Notes: generated by a model not told the origin, from the sequence alone. DNA of 64,000 nt from Paraburkholderia guartelaensis (GCF_004353905.1 NZ_SMOD01000019.1:95321-159320), one strand, 5' to 3'; positions 7,698-17,064 are shown, counted from the stretch's first letter. A program made the numbers and translations.

Positions 7698-9254
7698 TTA
7701 CGCGTGCGCGGGCAAGCGGAAGCTCGCGATCGACTCGCGCAGCACGCTTACCTGATCCTTGAGCGAATGGGCGGCGGCGGCGGCCTCTTCCACGAGCGCC
7801 GCGTTCTGCTGCGTCACCTGATCCATCTCGCCCACGGCGCGGTTGACCTGCTCGATACCGGCGCTCTGTTCGCGCGAAGCGTTGCTGATCTCTTCGAGAA
7901 TCTCATGCACGCGTCGCACCGATTGCACGATCTCCGTCATCGTCGAGCCCGCGTTGGTCACGAGATGCTGGCCTTCGGTCACGGTGCCGGTCGACTTTTC
8001 GATCAGCGCCTTGATTTCCTTGGCCGCGGTGGCGGAGCGCTGCGCGAGGCTGCGCACTTCGGCGGCCACTACCGCGAAGCCGCGACCCTGTTCGCCCGCG
8101 CGCGCCGCTTCGACTGCCGCGTTCAGGGCGAGAATGTTGGTCTGGAACGCAATGCCGTCGATCACGCCGATGATGTCGCCGATCTGCTGCGAGCTCGTCG
8201 TGATGTCGCCCATCGTGCGCACCACGTCGTCGACTACGGCGCTGCCGCGCGTCGCGACATCGGCGGCCTGGCTCGCGAGCGACGCCGCATGCTGGGCGCT
8301 ATCCGCATTCTGGCGCACATTCGCCGTCATCTGATCCATGCTCGACGCCGTTTGCACGAGGGCCGCCGCCTGTTCCTCGGTGCGTTGCGAGAGATCCGTG
8401 TTGCCCGCCGCAATCTCGTTCGCGCCCACATTGATGTTTTCCGCGCCGCTGCGCACGCGCGAGACGGTTTGCACGAGCGCTGCCTGCATCGTTGCGAGCG
8501 CACGCATCAGGCTGGTCTCGTTCGTGCCCTGCACCTGCAGGCGCAAGGTGAGGTCGCCCTGGGCGATGCGATTGGCCGCGTCCACCGCGCCTTCCAGTTC
8601 GCCGCCGATGCTGCTGCGCACGCTGCGCACCACGAGCACCATCACGGCCGTGGCGGCCCCGCCCAGCAGGAAGGTCACGCCGAGCCAGCGCATCAGGCTG
8701 CCGTAGAACTCGGCGCGCACGTCGTCCATGTACATGCCCGTCACGATCACCCAGTCCCACGGCACGAAGCGGTGGCCGTAGCTCAGCTTGGGAACGGGCT
8801 CGCTGTGGCCGGGCTTGGCCCAGAGGTAGTCGAGGAAGCCGCCGTCCGGGCCGCTCGCGGCATTCACGAGCCCGGTGAACACGTGGGTGCCCGCGGGATC
8901 GGTGAAGTCGCTGAGGTTCTTGCCGTCGAGCTCGGGCTTGATCGGGTGCATCAGCATGACCGACTGCGAGTTGTTGATGCTCAGATAGCCGTCGGTGCTG
9001 TAGCGGATCGAGCCGATCACGGTCAGCGCCTGCTTCTGGGCGTCGGCTTCGGGCATGACGTTGCGTTGCGAGAGGCCGTAGTAGTAGTTGGCGATGCTCG
9101 TCGCTTCGTCGACGAGCGTCGTGAGCTGCGCGCGCCGCTCGCGGATCATCGCTTCGCGGCTTTGCCAGGCGCCAAAGGCGACGATCAACAGCAGGCCGAT
9201 CCAGAGGATCGCGATCATCGAGCGGAGCTTTTTGTTGAGGGTCATGTTCTGCAT
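7698..9254 (-). CDS. Methyl-accepting chemotaxis protein with periplasmic Cache domain
   Basis: About 518 residues from ATG 9252-9254; the frame extends further upstream but the membrane helix begins right after this ATG. Order: membrane helix (LRSMIAILWIGLLLIVAFGAW), periplasmic single-Cache sensor domain with DGYLSINN and WVIVTGMYMDDV, second membrane helix (FLLGGAATAVMVLVV), HAMP, then the cytoplasmic signalling domain with the conserved hairpin tip IDGIAFQTNILALNAAVEAARAGE. It controls CheA. Its ligand is unknown; single-Cache receptors often bind small carboxylates. It is divergent from the phosphonate operon, which may be coincidence. Confidence 0.92.
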   Translation of the reverse strand: MQNMTLNKKLRSMIAILWIGLLLIVAFGAWQSREAMIRERRAQLTTLVDEATSIANYYYGLSQRNVMPEADAQKQALTVIGSIRYSTDGYLSINNSQSVMLMHPIKPELDGKNLSDFTDPAGTHVFTGLVNAASGPDGGFLDYLWAKPGHSEPVPKLSYGHRFVPWDWVIVTGMYMDDVRAEFYGSLMRWLGVTFLLGGAATAVMVLVVRSVRSSIGGELEGAVDAANRIAQGDLTLRLQVQGTNETSLMRALATMQAALVQTVSRVRSGAENINVGANEIAAGNTDLSQRTEEQAAALVQTASSMDQMTANVRQNADSAQHAASLASQAADVATRGSAVVDDVVRTMGDITTSSQQIGDIIGVIDGIAFQTNILALNAAVEAARAGEQGRGFAVVAAEVRSLAQRSATAAKEIKALIEKSTGTVTEGQHLVTNAGSTMTEIVQSVRRVHEILEEISNASREQSAGIEQVNRAVGEMDQVTQQNAALVEEAAAAAHSLKDQVSVLRESIASFRLPAHA

Positions 9255-9507
9255 GGTCGGTCGGTGTTTCACAGGGCTGGAGCGGTACGACTGGCGATGC
9301 GTTGCCGCCAGACTGTGTTTACGGCCCACGCAAACGTGCGCGAGACCCAGGGGGAACCCTGCTTAGGCAGCTTTTCTTCATACAAAACAACGACCTTTGA
9401 CCTGGCTCATATGACGCGCCGCTGAAACACCGGCGATTACGCCGATAAAAGCCACAAATTTCACAGTAACTCCATGATTTGCCACTCTTTGCAGTGATCG
9501 ACTGCGG

Positions 9508-9530
9508 ATAGGAATCATTTCCGATATAGT
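9508..9530 (+). promoter_or_regulatory. Candidate -10 and Fur-like motif before the AEP synthesis operon
   Basis: TATAGT at 9525-9530 is a possible -10 element. Directly before it lies ATAGGAATCATTTCC (9508-9522), which shares the nine bases ATAGGAATC with the clear Fur box at 19725-19745. A matching -35 is weak. The gap 9255-9662 holds no gene and serves both the chemoreceptor and the operon; which one this motif controls is not certain. Confidence 0.3.
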
Positions 9531-9662
9531 CGCGACTTTGTCCCCGGCCGGCCTGACTTCGAGGCTTGCGATCAAGCCGGGATGAAGGACCTTTCACAAC
9601 GATGCGACGCACACGGCGCAGTTCCCGCTGCCGCCCTCATGACGTCCACTGGAGCAACAAGA

Positions 9663-11369
9663 ATGAACGCACGCGAACCCGTCCTGGTCCCCGCCGCTGT
9701 CACCACATCGCGCAGCGCGCGGCTGCGCCAGATGCTGACCAGCAACGAACTCGAATTCCTGATGGAAGCGCACAACGGCCTTTCCGCACGTATTGCGCGC
9801 GAGGCGGGCTTCAAGGCGATCTGGGGCTCGGGCCTCTCGATCTCCGCGCAGTTCGGCGTGCGCGACAACAACGAGGCGAGCTGGACCCAGGTGGTCGACA
9901 ACCTCGAATTCATGGCCGACGCGAGCGACCTGCCCATCCTGCTCGACGGCGACACCGGCTACGGCAACTTCAACAACGTGCGCCGTCTCGTGCGCAAGCT
10001 GGAGCAGCGCGGCATTGCGGGCGTGTGTATCGAAGACAAGCAGTTCCCGAAGACCAACAGCTTCATCAAGGGCGAGGCGCAGCCGCTCGCCGATATCGAC
10101 GAGTTCTGCGGCAAGATCAAGGCCGGCAAGGACTCGCAGACCGACGAGCACTTTTCGATCGTCGCGCGTGTCGAGGCGCTGATCGCGGGCTGGGGCATGG
10201 ACGAAGCGCTCAAGCGCGCCGAGGCGTATCGCCAGGCCGGCGCGGACGCGATCCTCATCCACAGCAAGCTCTCGAAGCCTGACGAGATCCTCACGTTCGC
10301 GCGCGAATGGGCGGGCCGCGGCCCGCTCGTGATCGTGCCGACCAAGTACTACAGCACGCCGACCGATGTGTTCCGCAAGGCGGGCATCAGCACGGTGATC
10401 TGGGCGAACCATCAGATCCGCGCGGCCGTTTCGGCCATGCAGGCCGTCACCAGGACGATCTACGAAACGCAAACGCTCGTCGATGTCGAAGACCGCATTG
10501 CTACGGTCAACGAAATTTTCCGCCTGCAGGACGCCGACGAATACTCGGAAGCCGAAGACCGCTACCTTTCCGCCACGTCGCGCGGGGCAGGCTCGGCGAT
10601 TGTGCTGGCCGCGAGCCGCGGCTCGGGCCTCGACGCCTACACGGAAGACAAGCCCAAGGTCATGCTGCCGGTTGCGGGCAAGCCGCTCCTGCGCTGGCTC
10701 GTCGATGCGTTCAAGAAGCAGTCGGTCAACGACATCACCGTGGTGGGCGGCTATAAGGCCGAAGCCATCGACACAGCGGGCATCAAGCTCGTGCGCAACG
10801 AGCGCTTCGCGCAGACGAACGAACTCGCTTCGCTCGCGTGCGCGGTCGGCGCGCTCGACAACGACACGGTGATCTCGTACGGCGACCTGGTGTTCCGCAG
10901 CTACATCCTGCGCGACCTCGTGGAAAGCGAAGCGGACATCAGCGTGGTGGTGGATTCGTCGCCTGAGTCGGAGAACAGCAGCACGCGCGACTTCGCATGG
11001 TGCTCGGCCGCCGACGAGCGCGATCTGTTCGGCAACAAGGTGTTCCTCGAGCGTGTGGCGAGCGATCCGGCCGCAAACGGCGCGGCCCCGCACGGCCGCT
11101 GGATCGGCCTCGTGAACGTGCGCGGCGCCGGCCGCGCGAAGCTCGCGAAAAAGCTCGCGCAACTGCAAACGCGCGCCGATTTCGACACGCTCGACATGCC
11201 GGCGCTGCTCAACGCGCTGATCGCAGACGGCGAGAAAATCGAAGTGCAATACGTGCACGGCCACTGGCGCGGCGTGAACGACCTCGAAGACTTCCGCCGT
11301 GCGGGAGATTTCGCTCAGGGCGTCTATACGCACGCGCAAACGCCGCTGGGCGCGGAGGGGCAGGCATGA
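9663..11369 (+). CDS. pepM: Phosphoenolpyruvate mutase fused to a nucleotidyltransferase
   Basis: 568 residues. Residues about 15-300 are a PEP mutase: LLDGDTGYGN (94-102) and the diagnostic EDKxxxxxNS motif as EDKQFPKTNS (124-133), which separates true PEP mutases from isocitrate-lyase relatives. It turns phosphoenolpyruvate into phosphonopyruvate, the entry step to C-P compounds. Residues about 310-568 form a sugar-phosphate-type nucleotidyltransferase with LAASRGSGLDAYTEDKPK (315-332) and GKPLL. Such domains are known as phosphonate cytidylyltransferases (PntC type), so CMP-AEP is the expected product of the second domain (inference). ATG 9663 has GGAG eight bases before; the frame is open 27 codons further upstream without support. 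Stop overlaps the next start by four bases. Confidence 0.93.
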   Translation: MNAREPVLVPAAVTTSRSARLRQMLTSNELEFLMEAHNGLSARIAREAGFKAIWGSGLSISAQFGVRDNNEASWTQVVDNLEFMADASDLPILLDGDTGYGNFNNVRRLVRKLEQRGIAGVCIEDKQFPKTNSFIKGEAQPLADIDEFCGKIKAGKDSQTDEHFSIVARVEALIAGWGMDEALKRAEAYRQAGADAILIHSKLSKPDEILTFAREWAGRGPLVIVPTKYYSTPTDVFRKAGISTVIWANHQIRAAVSAMQAVTRTIYETQTLVDVEDRIATVNEIFRLQDADEYSEAEDRYLSATSRGAGSAIVLAASRGSGLDAYTEDKPKVMLPVAGKPLLRWLVDAFKKQSVNDITVVGGYKAEAIDTAGIKLVRNERFAQTNELASLACAVGALDNDTVISYGDLVFRSYILRDLVESEADISVVVDSSPESENSSTRDFAWCSAADERDLFGNKVFLERVASDPAANGAAPHGRWIGLVNVRGAGRAKLAKKLAQLQTRADFDTLDMPALLNALIADGEKIEVQYVHGHWRGVNDLEDFRRAGDFAQGVYTHAQTPLGAEGQA

Positions 11370-12565
11370 TCGAAGCTGCACAGTTTGTCGAAGCGGCGCG
11401 CTCGCGCGGCTTCGAATGGTACGCCGGCGTGCCGTGCTCGTACCTCACGCCGTTCATCAACTACGTGCTGCAGGACGACTCCCTGCATTACGTGAGCGCG
11501 GCCAATGAAGGCGACGCGGTCGCGGTCATCGCGGGCGTGGCGCTCGCGGGCAAGCGCGGCATCACGATGATGCAGAACTCGGGCCTCGGCAACGCCGTGA
11601 GCCCGCTCACCTCGCTTACGTGGACGTTCCGCCTGCCGCAACTGCTGATCGTGACATGGCGCGGCCAACCGGGCGTGCCCGACGAGCCGCAGCACGCGCT
11701 GATGGGCCCGGTCACGCCGCAGATGCTGGAAACGATGGAAATTCCGTGGGAGACGTTCCCGACGGAAGCCGACCAGATCGCGGCGGCGCTCGATCGCGCC
11801 ATCAAGCACATGGACGAAACGGGCCGCCCGTATGCGCTCGTCATGCAGAAGGGCAGCGTGGCGCCGTACGAACTCAAGGGCGGCGGTGCGATGCCGGCAA
11901 AGCACGCGCTGCCGGTCGCGCAGGTCAAATGGACCGGGCGGACGCCTGATCAACTGCCCACGCGCCAGCAGGCGCTCGAGCGCGTGATCGCCGCGACGCC
12001 TGCCGAGTCGACGGTGGTCGTCGCCTCGACGGGTTTCTGCGGCCGCGAACTCTACGCACTCGACGATCGCTCGAACCAGCTCTACATGGTGGGCTCGATG
12101 GGCTGCGTCACGCCGTTCGCGCTCGGCCTCGCGCTTGCGCGGCCCGACCTGAACGTGCTCGCACTCGACGGTGACGGCGCGGCGCTCATGCGCATGGGCG
12201 TGTTCGCCACGCTTGGCGCCTATGGCCCCGCGAACCTCACACACGTGCTGCTCGACAACGGCGCGCACGATTCGACGGGTGGCCAGGCCACCGTGTCGGG
12301 GCAAGTGTCGTTCGCGAACGTGGCCGCCGCGTGCGGTTACGCCGAGGCCGTGGAAGGCGACGATCTCGCGATGCTCGACAGCGTGCTCGCCGCCGCGCGC
12401 GAACGCGCGAAGGGCGCTTCGGGTGTCGAAGGCACACGCTTCGTACGCCTGACGATTCGCCGTGGCACGCCAGACGGCTTGCCACGCCCCACGATCACAC
12501 CGCCCGATGTCAAGACTCGCCTCATGCGCCACATCGGCGCTGCTGTCGACACGTCTGCCAAATAA
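11366..12565 (+). CDS. Phosphonopyruvate decarboxylase
   Basis: 399 residues, a thiamine-diphosphate enzyme that decarboxylates phosphonopyruvate to phosphonoacetaldehyde and so pulls the unfavourable mutase reaction forward. Visible features: N-terminal pyrimidine domain with the catalytic Glu in ANEGDAVAV and MMQNSGLGNAVSPLTSL, and C-terminal diphosphate domain with LDGDGAALMR ... LLDNGAHDSTGGQ, the metal/ThDP site. The start ATG overlaps the stop of pepM (ATGA), so the two are translationally coupled. The symbol ppd or aepY is used in other organisms. Confidence 0.94.
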   Translation: MIEAAQFVEAARSRGFEWYAGVPCSYLTPFINYVLQDDSLHYVSAANEGDAVAVIAGVALAGKRGITMMQNSGLGNAVSPLTSLTWTFRLPQLLIVTWRGQPGVPDEPQHALMGPVTPQMLETMEIPWETFPTEADQIAAALDRAIKHMDETGRPYALVMQKGSVAPYELKGGGAMPAKHALPVAQVKWTGRTPDQLPTRQQALERVIAATPAESTVVVASTGFCGRELYALDDRSNQLYMVGSMGCVTPFALGLALARPDLNVLALDGDGAALMRMGVFATLGAYGPANLTHVLLDNGAHDSTGGQATVSGQVSFANVAAACGYAEAVEGDDLAMLDSVLAAARERAKGASGVEGTRFVRLTIRRGTPDGLPRPTITPPDVKTRLMRHIGAAVDTSAK

Positions 12566-12575
12566 GGAATTACCG

Positions 12576-13643
12576 ATGCTGCTGCTCAATCCCGGCCCGG
12601 TCACGCTGACCGAACGCGTGCGCCAGAGTCTCCTCCAGGAAGACCTGTGCCATCGCGAAAGCGAATTCTTCGACGTGCAGGAAGAGGCGCGCACGCGTCT
12701 CGTGGGCGTCTACGATCTCGATCCCGCGCAATGGCAGGCCGTGCTCATGACGGGCTCCGGCACGGCTGCGGTCGAAAGCATGATCTCGACGCTCGTGCCT
12801 GCGAACGGCAAGCTGCTGATCGTCGAAAACGGCGTGTATGGCGAGCGCATCACCGCGATCGCGAAGCAGTACGGCATCGCGCATGAGGTCGTCAAACACG
12901 ACTGGATGCAGGCGCCGGACCTCGCGCGCATCACGGCCGCGCTCGATGCCGACAAGTCGATCACGCACGTCGCCATCATTCATCACGAAACGACGACGGG
13001 CCGCCTGAACGATCTGCGCGCACTGGGCGAAGCGTGCCGCGCGCGCGGCGTGCAAATGCTCGTGGACGGCGTGAGCAGCTTCGGTTCCGAAGCGATCGAT
13101 TTCGGCGACACGAGCATCGCGGCGGTGGCGGCCACGGCGAACAAGTGCCTGCACGGCGTGCCGGGCGCGGCCTTCGTGGTGGTGCGCCGCGCCGCGCTCG
13201 CGCAAGCACATAGCCGCGCGTACTACCTCGACCTCAAGCGTCTTGCCACGCTGCAGGATCAGCGCAATACGCCGTTCACGCCTTCCGTGCACGCGTATTA
13301 CGCGCTCGTCGAGGCGCTGCGCGAACTCGCCGATGAAGGCGGCTGGCAGGCGCGTCACGCCCGCTATGCGGCGCTTTCCGAGCAGGTGCGCGCAGGGCTC
13401 GCCGCGCGCGGCATGGAGAGCGTGCTGCGGAAGGACGAATCGTCGGTGGTGCTGCGCGCGTTCCGCCTGCCCGCGGGCGTCGATTATCCGTTGCTGCATG
13501 ACGCGCTCAAGGCGCGCGGCTTCGTGATCTACGCGGGGCAGGGCGGCTTGTCGGCGGAACTGTTCCGCATTTCGACGATGGGCGACATTCACGCCGCCGA
13601 TGTCGAGCGCTTGCTGGCGGCGTTCGATGAAGTGACACGTTAA
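12576..13643 (+). CDS. phnW: 2-Aminoethylphosphonate:pyruvate aminotransferase
   Basis: 355 residues, class V fold-type I PLP enzyme. The start MLLLNPGPVTLTERVRQ and the block HRESEFFDVQEE are typical of AEP transaminase. Asp164 (LVDGVSSFGSE) should contact the PLP ring nitrogen and Lys190 (TANKCLHGVPG) should form the Schiff base. In this operon it most likely runs in the synthetic direction, phosphonoacetaldehyde plus alanine to AEP plus pyruvate; no phosphonatase (phnX) is next to it. AAGGAAT precedes ATG 12576, ten bases after the decarboxylase stop. Confidence 0.93.
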   Translation: MLLLNPGPVTLTERVRQSLLQEDLCHRESEFFDVQEEARTRLVGVYDLDPAQWQAVLMTGSGTAAVESMISTLVPANGKLLIVENGVYGERITAIAKQYGIAHEVVKHDWMQAPDLARITAALDADKSITHVAIIHHETTTGRLNDLRALGEACRARGVQMLVDGVSSFGSEAIDFGDTSIAAVAATANKCLHGVPGAAFVVVRRAALAQAHSRAYYLDLKRLATLQDQRNTPFTPSVHAYYALVEALRELADEGGWQARHARYAALSEQVRAGLAARGMESVLRKDESSVVLRAFRLPAGVDYPLLHDALKARGFVIYAGQGGLSAELFRISTMGDIHAADVERLLAAFDEVTR

Positions 13644-13666
13644 GGGCGTATTTCGAAAGCGATTGA

Positions 13667-13686
13667 CGGGCGGCTTCGGCCGCCCG
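13667..13686. terminator. Bidirectional terminator hairpin
   Basis: CGGGCGGC-TTCG-GCCGCCCG, eight perfect pairs with a stable UUCG-type loop, followed on the plus strand by TTTGCTTT. It lies between the convergent aminotransferase and permease genes and can end both. Confidence 0.8.
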
Positions 13687-13706
13687 TTTGCTTTGGTGGC
13701 TGCGCT

Positions 13707-15164
13707 TCAATATCCCGTGAGCACCGCAAGTGCAAGGGTCGCCGAAGACAGCACGAGCAGCACGAGAAAGAGCGGCAGAATGAAGCGTATCCACTCGCCA
13801 AAGCCCACACGCGCCGTGGCGAGATACGCGAGCAGCATGCCGGAGGTGGGCGTGACCATGTTCGTGAGGCCGCCGCCCAGCACGAATGCCAGCACCGAGG
13901 TCTGGCCGCTCACACCCGAAAGCTGTGCGATGGGCCCGATGATCGGCATGCTCACCGCGGCCTTGCCCGACACCGAGGGAATGAACACGTCGAGCAGCAT
14001 CTGCACGGCCATGAGTCCGTTGGCGACCCAGACGCTGGAGCGTCCTTGCGCGAGGCGCGTGAAGTAGTCGATCAGCGTGTCGAGCACGAAGCTGTTCTGC
14101 AGGATCAATTCGACGGATGCCGCAAGCCCGATCAGGAGGCCCGCGAGCACCATGCCCTTCATGCCGTCGACGAACGCCTCGGACGCGCTGCGCGAATCGA
14201 GCCGCCCCACGACCGCCGTCACGATGCTGATTGCTACGTAGAACGCTGCAAGCTCGACGTTGCCCCACTTCAGTTCGCGCGTGCCGAACACGAGTGCGGC
14301 GGCCGCAACGGCGAGGATGACGAGCGTCGCCTTGTGGCGGCGCGAGAGTGGCGTGGGCGCATGCAGCGCCTCGACGGCGGCCTCGCGCCGATAGCCGCTG
14401 CGACGCACATAGAGCAGCAGATACGCGACGCCGATCGTCAGGAACACCACGAACACGCCGAGCCGCAACGCCAGCCCGCTGAAGAGCGGCACACCGACGA
14501 TGGGCTGCGCCACCGCGAGCGAAAGCGGATTCGTGACCGACGCGATATAGCCGATCTTCGCCGCAATCGCGACGAGCGCCACCGCGAACAGATTCGAGAG
14601 GCCGAGCCGCTTCGCGAGCAGCATCACCATCGGGATGATGACCAGGTACTCTGAAATGAATCCGAGCAGGGTGCTGCCAAGCCCGATCAGGATCATGAGC
14701 AGCGGCGCGAGCACGTAGACGTTCCCGGCGGTGAGCTGGAGCAGGCGGTCGATGCCGGCGTCCACTACGCCCGTGCGTTTCATGACGCCGAACATGCCGC
14801 CCACGAACATCACCATGACGATGAGCGGCGCGTTCTTGATGAGCCCGTTCGGTATGGCGACGAACACCGAGACGAGGCTCGCGGGCGCAGCATGGTCCGG
14901 CGTGCTCTTTGTCACTGCCGGCGCGACGAGCGTGGCGAGATCGCCGCTTTTCGGCACGACATGATAGGTGCCCGGAATCACGAGCTTGTCGTGGCGCTCG
15001 AAGCGGCCCGCGTCGACGAACCAGGTCATCGCCAATGCGGCGGCGAGCACCCAGAGCATCATGACGACAGGGTGCAGCATCTTGCCGTGCGGCCTGGTTT
15101 CCGGTTTTGCGTCTTCTGTGGGTGTCGTGTCTTCACGCGGGGAAGAGGGCGGAGCGGCGATCAT
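13707..15164 (-). CDS. YfcC-family / DcuC-like membrane permease
   Basis: 485 residues with about a dozen hydrophobic helices and the inverted repeat typical of the ion transporter superfamily members YfcC and DcuC: FISEYLVIIPMVMLLAKRLG and SVTNPLSLAVAQPIVG in the first half, FIPSVSGKAAVSMPIIGPIAQLSG and GGGLTNMVTPTSGMLLAYL in the second. Such proteins move dicarboxylates, amino acids or peptides. It is the last gene of an operon with the IclR regulator (23-base gap) and N-formylglutamate amidohydrolase, so an N-acylated or acidic amino acid is a reasonable substrate guess. GGAGG lies before the ATG pair at 15162-15167. Confidence 0.85.
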   Translation of the reverse strand: MIAAPPSSPREDTTPTEDAKPETRPHGKMLHPVVMMLWVLAAALAMTWFVDAGRFERHDKLVIPGTYHVVPKSGDLATLVAPAVTKSTPDHAAPASLVSVFVAIPNGLIKNAPLIVMVMFVGGMFGVMKRTGVVDAGIDRLLQLTAGNVYVLAPLLMILIGLGSTLLGFISEYLVIIPMVMLLAKRLGLSNLFAVALVAIAAKIGYIASVTNPLSLAVAQPIVGVPLFSGLALRLGVFVVFLTIGVAYLLLYVRRSGYRREAAVEALHAPTPLSRRHKATLVILAVAAAALVFGTRELKWGNVELAAFYVAISIVTAVVGRLDSRSASEAFVDGMKGMVLAGLLIGLAASVELILQNSFVLDTLIDYFTRLAQGRSSVWVANGLMAVQMLLDVFIPSVSGKAAVSMPIIGPIAQLSGVSGQTSVLAFVLGGGLTNMVTPTSGMLLAYLATARVGFGEWIRFILPLFLVLLVLSSATLALAVLTGY

Positions 15165-15187
15165 GATGAGGATTCCTCCGTGCGTGC

Positions 15188-15958
15188 TCAGGCGGAAAGC
15201 GCCGCGGCGCGTGCGCCCGCATAGCCGAGTTCGGCGGAGATCGCATCGGCGCAGGCTTGAAGGCGTTCGAGGTAGTCGGGAATCTCGGCGCGGCCGATGC
15301 GCATTTCCGGCCCCGAAATGGCGACGGCCGCCACCGTCGCGCCCGACATATCACGCACGGGGGCAGAGATCGCCACCGCGCCGGCCGTCACTTCGCCGAG
15401 ACTCACGGCGTAGCCCTTGCGCGCGATCGCATCGAGTTCCTCGACGAGCGCGATCAGGTCCGGCGCCTCCGGCATCTTCTTCATGCGCGCGAGATAGTCG
15501 GTGCGCACGGCACCCGGTGCGAACGCGAGCAACACCTTGCCCGAAGCGCCGTGGTTGATCGACCGGCGGTTGCCCACCGCGCCTACGGCGCGCACCTGGT
15601 GCGTGGTCTCGCAACGCGCGACGCAAACCGTCTCGAGGCCCTCGCGCACGCGCAGCACGATCGTCTCGTTGATCGCCTGGTTGAGCGCGAGCATGTGGCG
15701 CGAGGCTGAGCGTACGAGCGTGTTCTGCTGCGTGGCCGCCACGCCGAGCACGAAGGCTTGCGGGCCGAGTGCGTAGGTGGAGGATTGCGCGTCCTGCACG
15801 ACATAGCGATGCAGTTCCAGCGTGCAGAGCATGCGATAGGTGCGCGATTTGTTGATACCCAACTGCGTGGATAGCTCCGTTACGCCAAGGCCCGGATGCT
15901 CAGCCACATAGCTGAGCAGTTTGAGCGCGTTGTCGACGGCATCGACGATGTAGGTCAT
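15188..15958 (-). CDS. IclR family transcriptional regulator
   Basis: 256 residues. N-terminal winged helix-turn-helix (ALKLLSYVAEHPGLGVTELSTQLGINKSRTYRMLCTLE) and C-terminal IclR effector domain with SINHGASGKVLLAFAP and GYAVSLGEVTAGAVAISAPV. The start overlaps the stop of the upstream amidohydrolase by four bases, so the regulator is coupled inside the operon it likely controls. The 17-bp palindromes at 16878-16894 and 17107-17123 are its probable operators, giving a small regulon of this operon plus the porin. Confidence 0.92.
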   Translation of the reverse strand: MTYIVDAVDNALKLLSYVAEHPGLGVTELSTQLGINKSRTYRMLCTLELHRYVVQDAQSSTYALGPQAFVLGVAATQQNTLVRSASRHMLALNQAINETIVLRVREGLETVCVARCETTHQVRAVGAVGNRRSINHGASGKVLLAFAPGAVRTDYLARMKKMPEAPDLIALVEELDAIARKGYAVSLGEVTAGAVAISAPVRDMSGATVAAVAISGPEMRIGRAEIPDYLERLQACADAISAELGYAGARAAALSA

Positions 15959-16854
15959 GGCCGGCCTCCCTTGGCGTTGAGTTGCGCGCGCACCCAGTTG
16001 GCGAGGGCGTCGGCAAAGGCGTCGAGGTCGCGCTTGAGCGTGTCGAAACCCGCATGCTTCGAACACGCGGCCTCGTCCATGTAGAGCGCGCGGTTCAGTT
16101 CGATCTGGATGCTGTGGCGGTTGCGCGCCGGATCGCTCACGGCGCGCAGCAGGTCGCCGCCCTGATAAGGCTCGTTGATCTGCACGCGATAGCCGGCGGC
16201 CGCAAAGTGATCCGCGACCCATTGCGTGAATGCCGGATCCGACGTCGTGCCGCGCCGGTCGCTGATGACGAAATCGGGGCGCGCCTCGCCCGAGTCGACG
16301 TTCATTTCGTTGCCGCGCGATTTCATGGAGTGACAGTCCACGTGCCACAGGGCGCTGTGCTGCGCGTAGGCCGCATCGGCCGCCTGCGCGAGCGCCGCGC
16401 GATAGGGGCGGTAATACGCGTCGATGCGATGACGGACTTCAGCGACAGAAAGCTTGCGATCGTAGAGCGGCACGCCGGGCAGCGCATAGCGGCGGATCAG
16501 GCCCATGCCGCGCTGCGTGTACCGTTCGGGCGCGAGCGGCTCGGGCCACGGCTCGGCTAGCAGTTCGGCGTCGATGTCCGTAATGGCGCGATTTGGGTCG
16601 ATATAGGCGCGCGGAAATCGTGCGCCGATCAGCACGCCGCCGCGCGCGGGAATGCCGCCCCACAGTTCGTCGACGAACGCGTCCCACGACGTGAGGATCG
16701 CCTCGCGCGGCGCGACGGTGCCGAAGTCGTCCGGCAACGTAATCCCGCTATGCGGGGAGTCGAACACGATCGGCAGCGGCGCGGCCTGTGCCGCAAGGGT
16801 GAAGCAGGGCGCGTGTTCGTCTGCGTGGGAGGAAGCTGGGCTGGTGTTCGTCAT
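15955..16854 (-). CDS. N-formylglutamate amidohydrolase family protein
   Basis: 299 residues. Zinc-type hydrolase fold with the family pattern IVFDSPHSGITLPDDF, DPNRAITDID, a WHVDCHSMKS metal-binding His/Asp segment and IQIELNRALYMDE. The classical enzyme (HutG) splits N-formylglutamate into formate and glutamate at the end of one histidine route. No other hut gene is in the window, so the substrate may be a different N-acyl amino acid. First gene of a three-gene operon with IclR and permease. No clear ribosome site before ATG 16854. Confidence 0.88.
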   Translation of the reverse strand: MTNTSPASSHADEHAPCFTLAAQAAPLPIVFDSPHSGITLPDDFGTVAPREAILTSWDAFVDELWGGIPARGGVLIGARFPRAYIDPNRAITDIDAELLAEPWPEPLAPERYTQRGMGLIRRYALPGVPLYDRKLSVAEVRHRIDAYYRPYRAALAQAADAAYAQHSALWHVDCHSMKSRGNEMNVDSGEARPDFVISDRRGTTSDPAFTQWVADHFAAAGYRVQINEPYQGGDLLRAVSDPARNRHSIQIELNRALYMDEAACSKHAGFDTLKRDLDAFADALANWVRAQLNAKGGRP

Positions 16855-16877
16855 CGCTAGTCAGTTGCTTGCCGCGT

Positions 16878-16894
16878 GTTTTAATGATTAAAAC
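16878..16894. promoter_or_regulatory. IclR-type operator before the amidohydrolase operon
   Basis: Perfect 17-bp palindrome GTTTTAAT-G-ATTAAAAC, 24 bases upstream of the amidohydrolase start. A half site (GTTTTAATTTC) follows at 16898. It is nearly identical to the site at 17107-17123 before the porin. Also in this gap: CTGTAA-AGGA-TTACAG at about 16992-17007, role unknown. Confidence 0.7.
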
Positions 16895-17064
16895 AGCGTT
16901 TTAATTTCAAGAGACAGCGTAGCGCGCGGTAAAAATTGGGCCGATTGGGGTTTCCCCTGGAATGGCTCGGTAAAAATGGCGAATTGAACCGGCTGTAAAG
17001 GATTACAGCGTTTTTGACGGACGCCGCGACGCCCTGCGTCGTGTCGCGGGTTTTTGACAGCTTC

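Noticed and set aside
9434..9446. FliA promoter (GCCGATAA at about 9435-9442) for the Cache chemoreceptor
   Set aside because: The motif is on the plus strand and points away from the chemoreceptor, and no TAAA lies at the proper distance.
15955..16854. hutG as part of a histidine degradation operon
   Set aside because: No hutH, hutU, hutI or hutF in the window; the operon holds only an IclR regulator and a permease.
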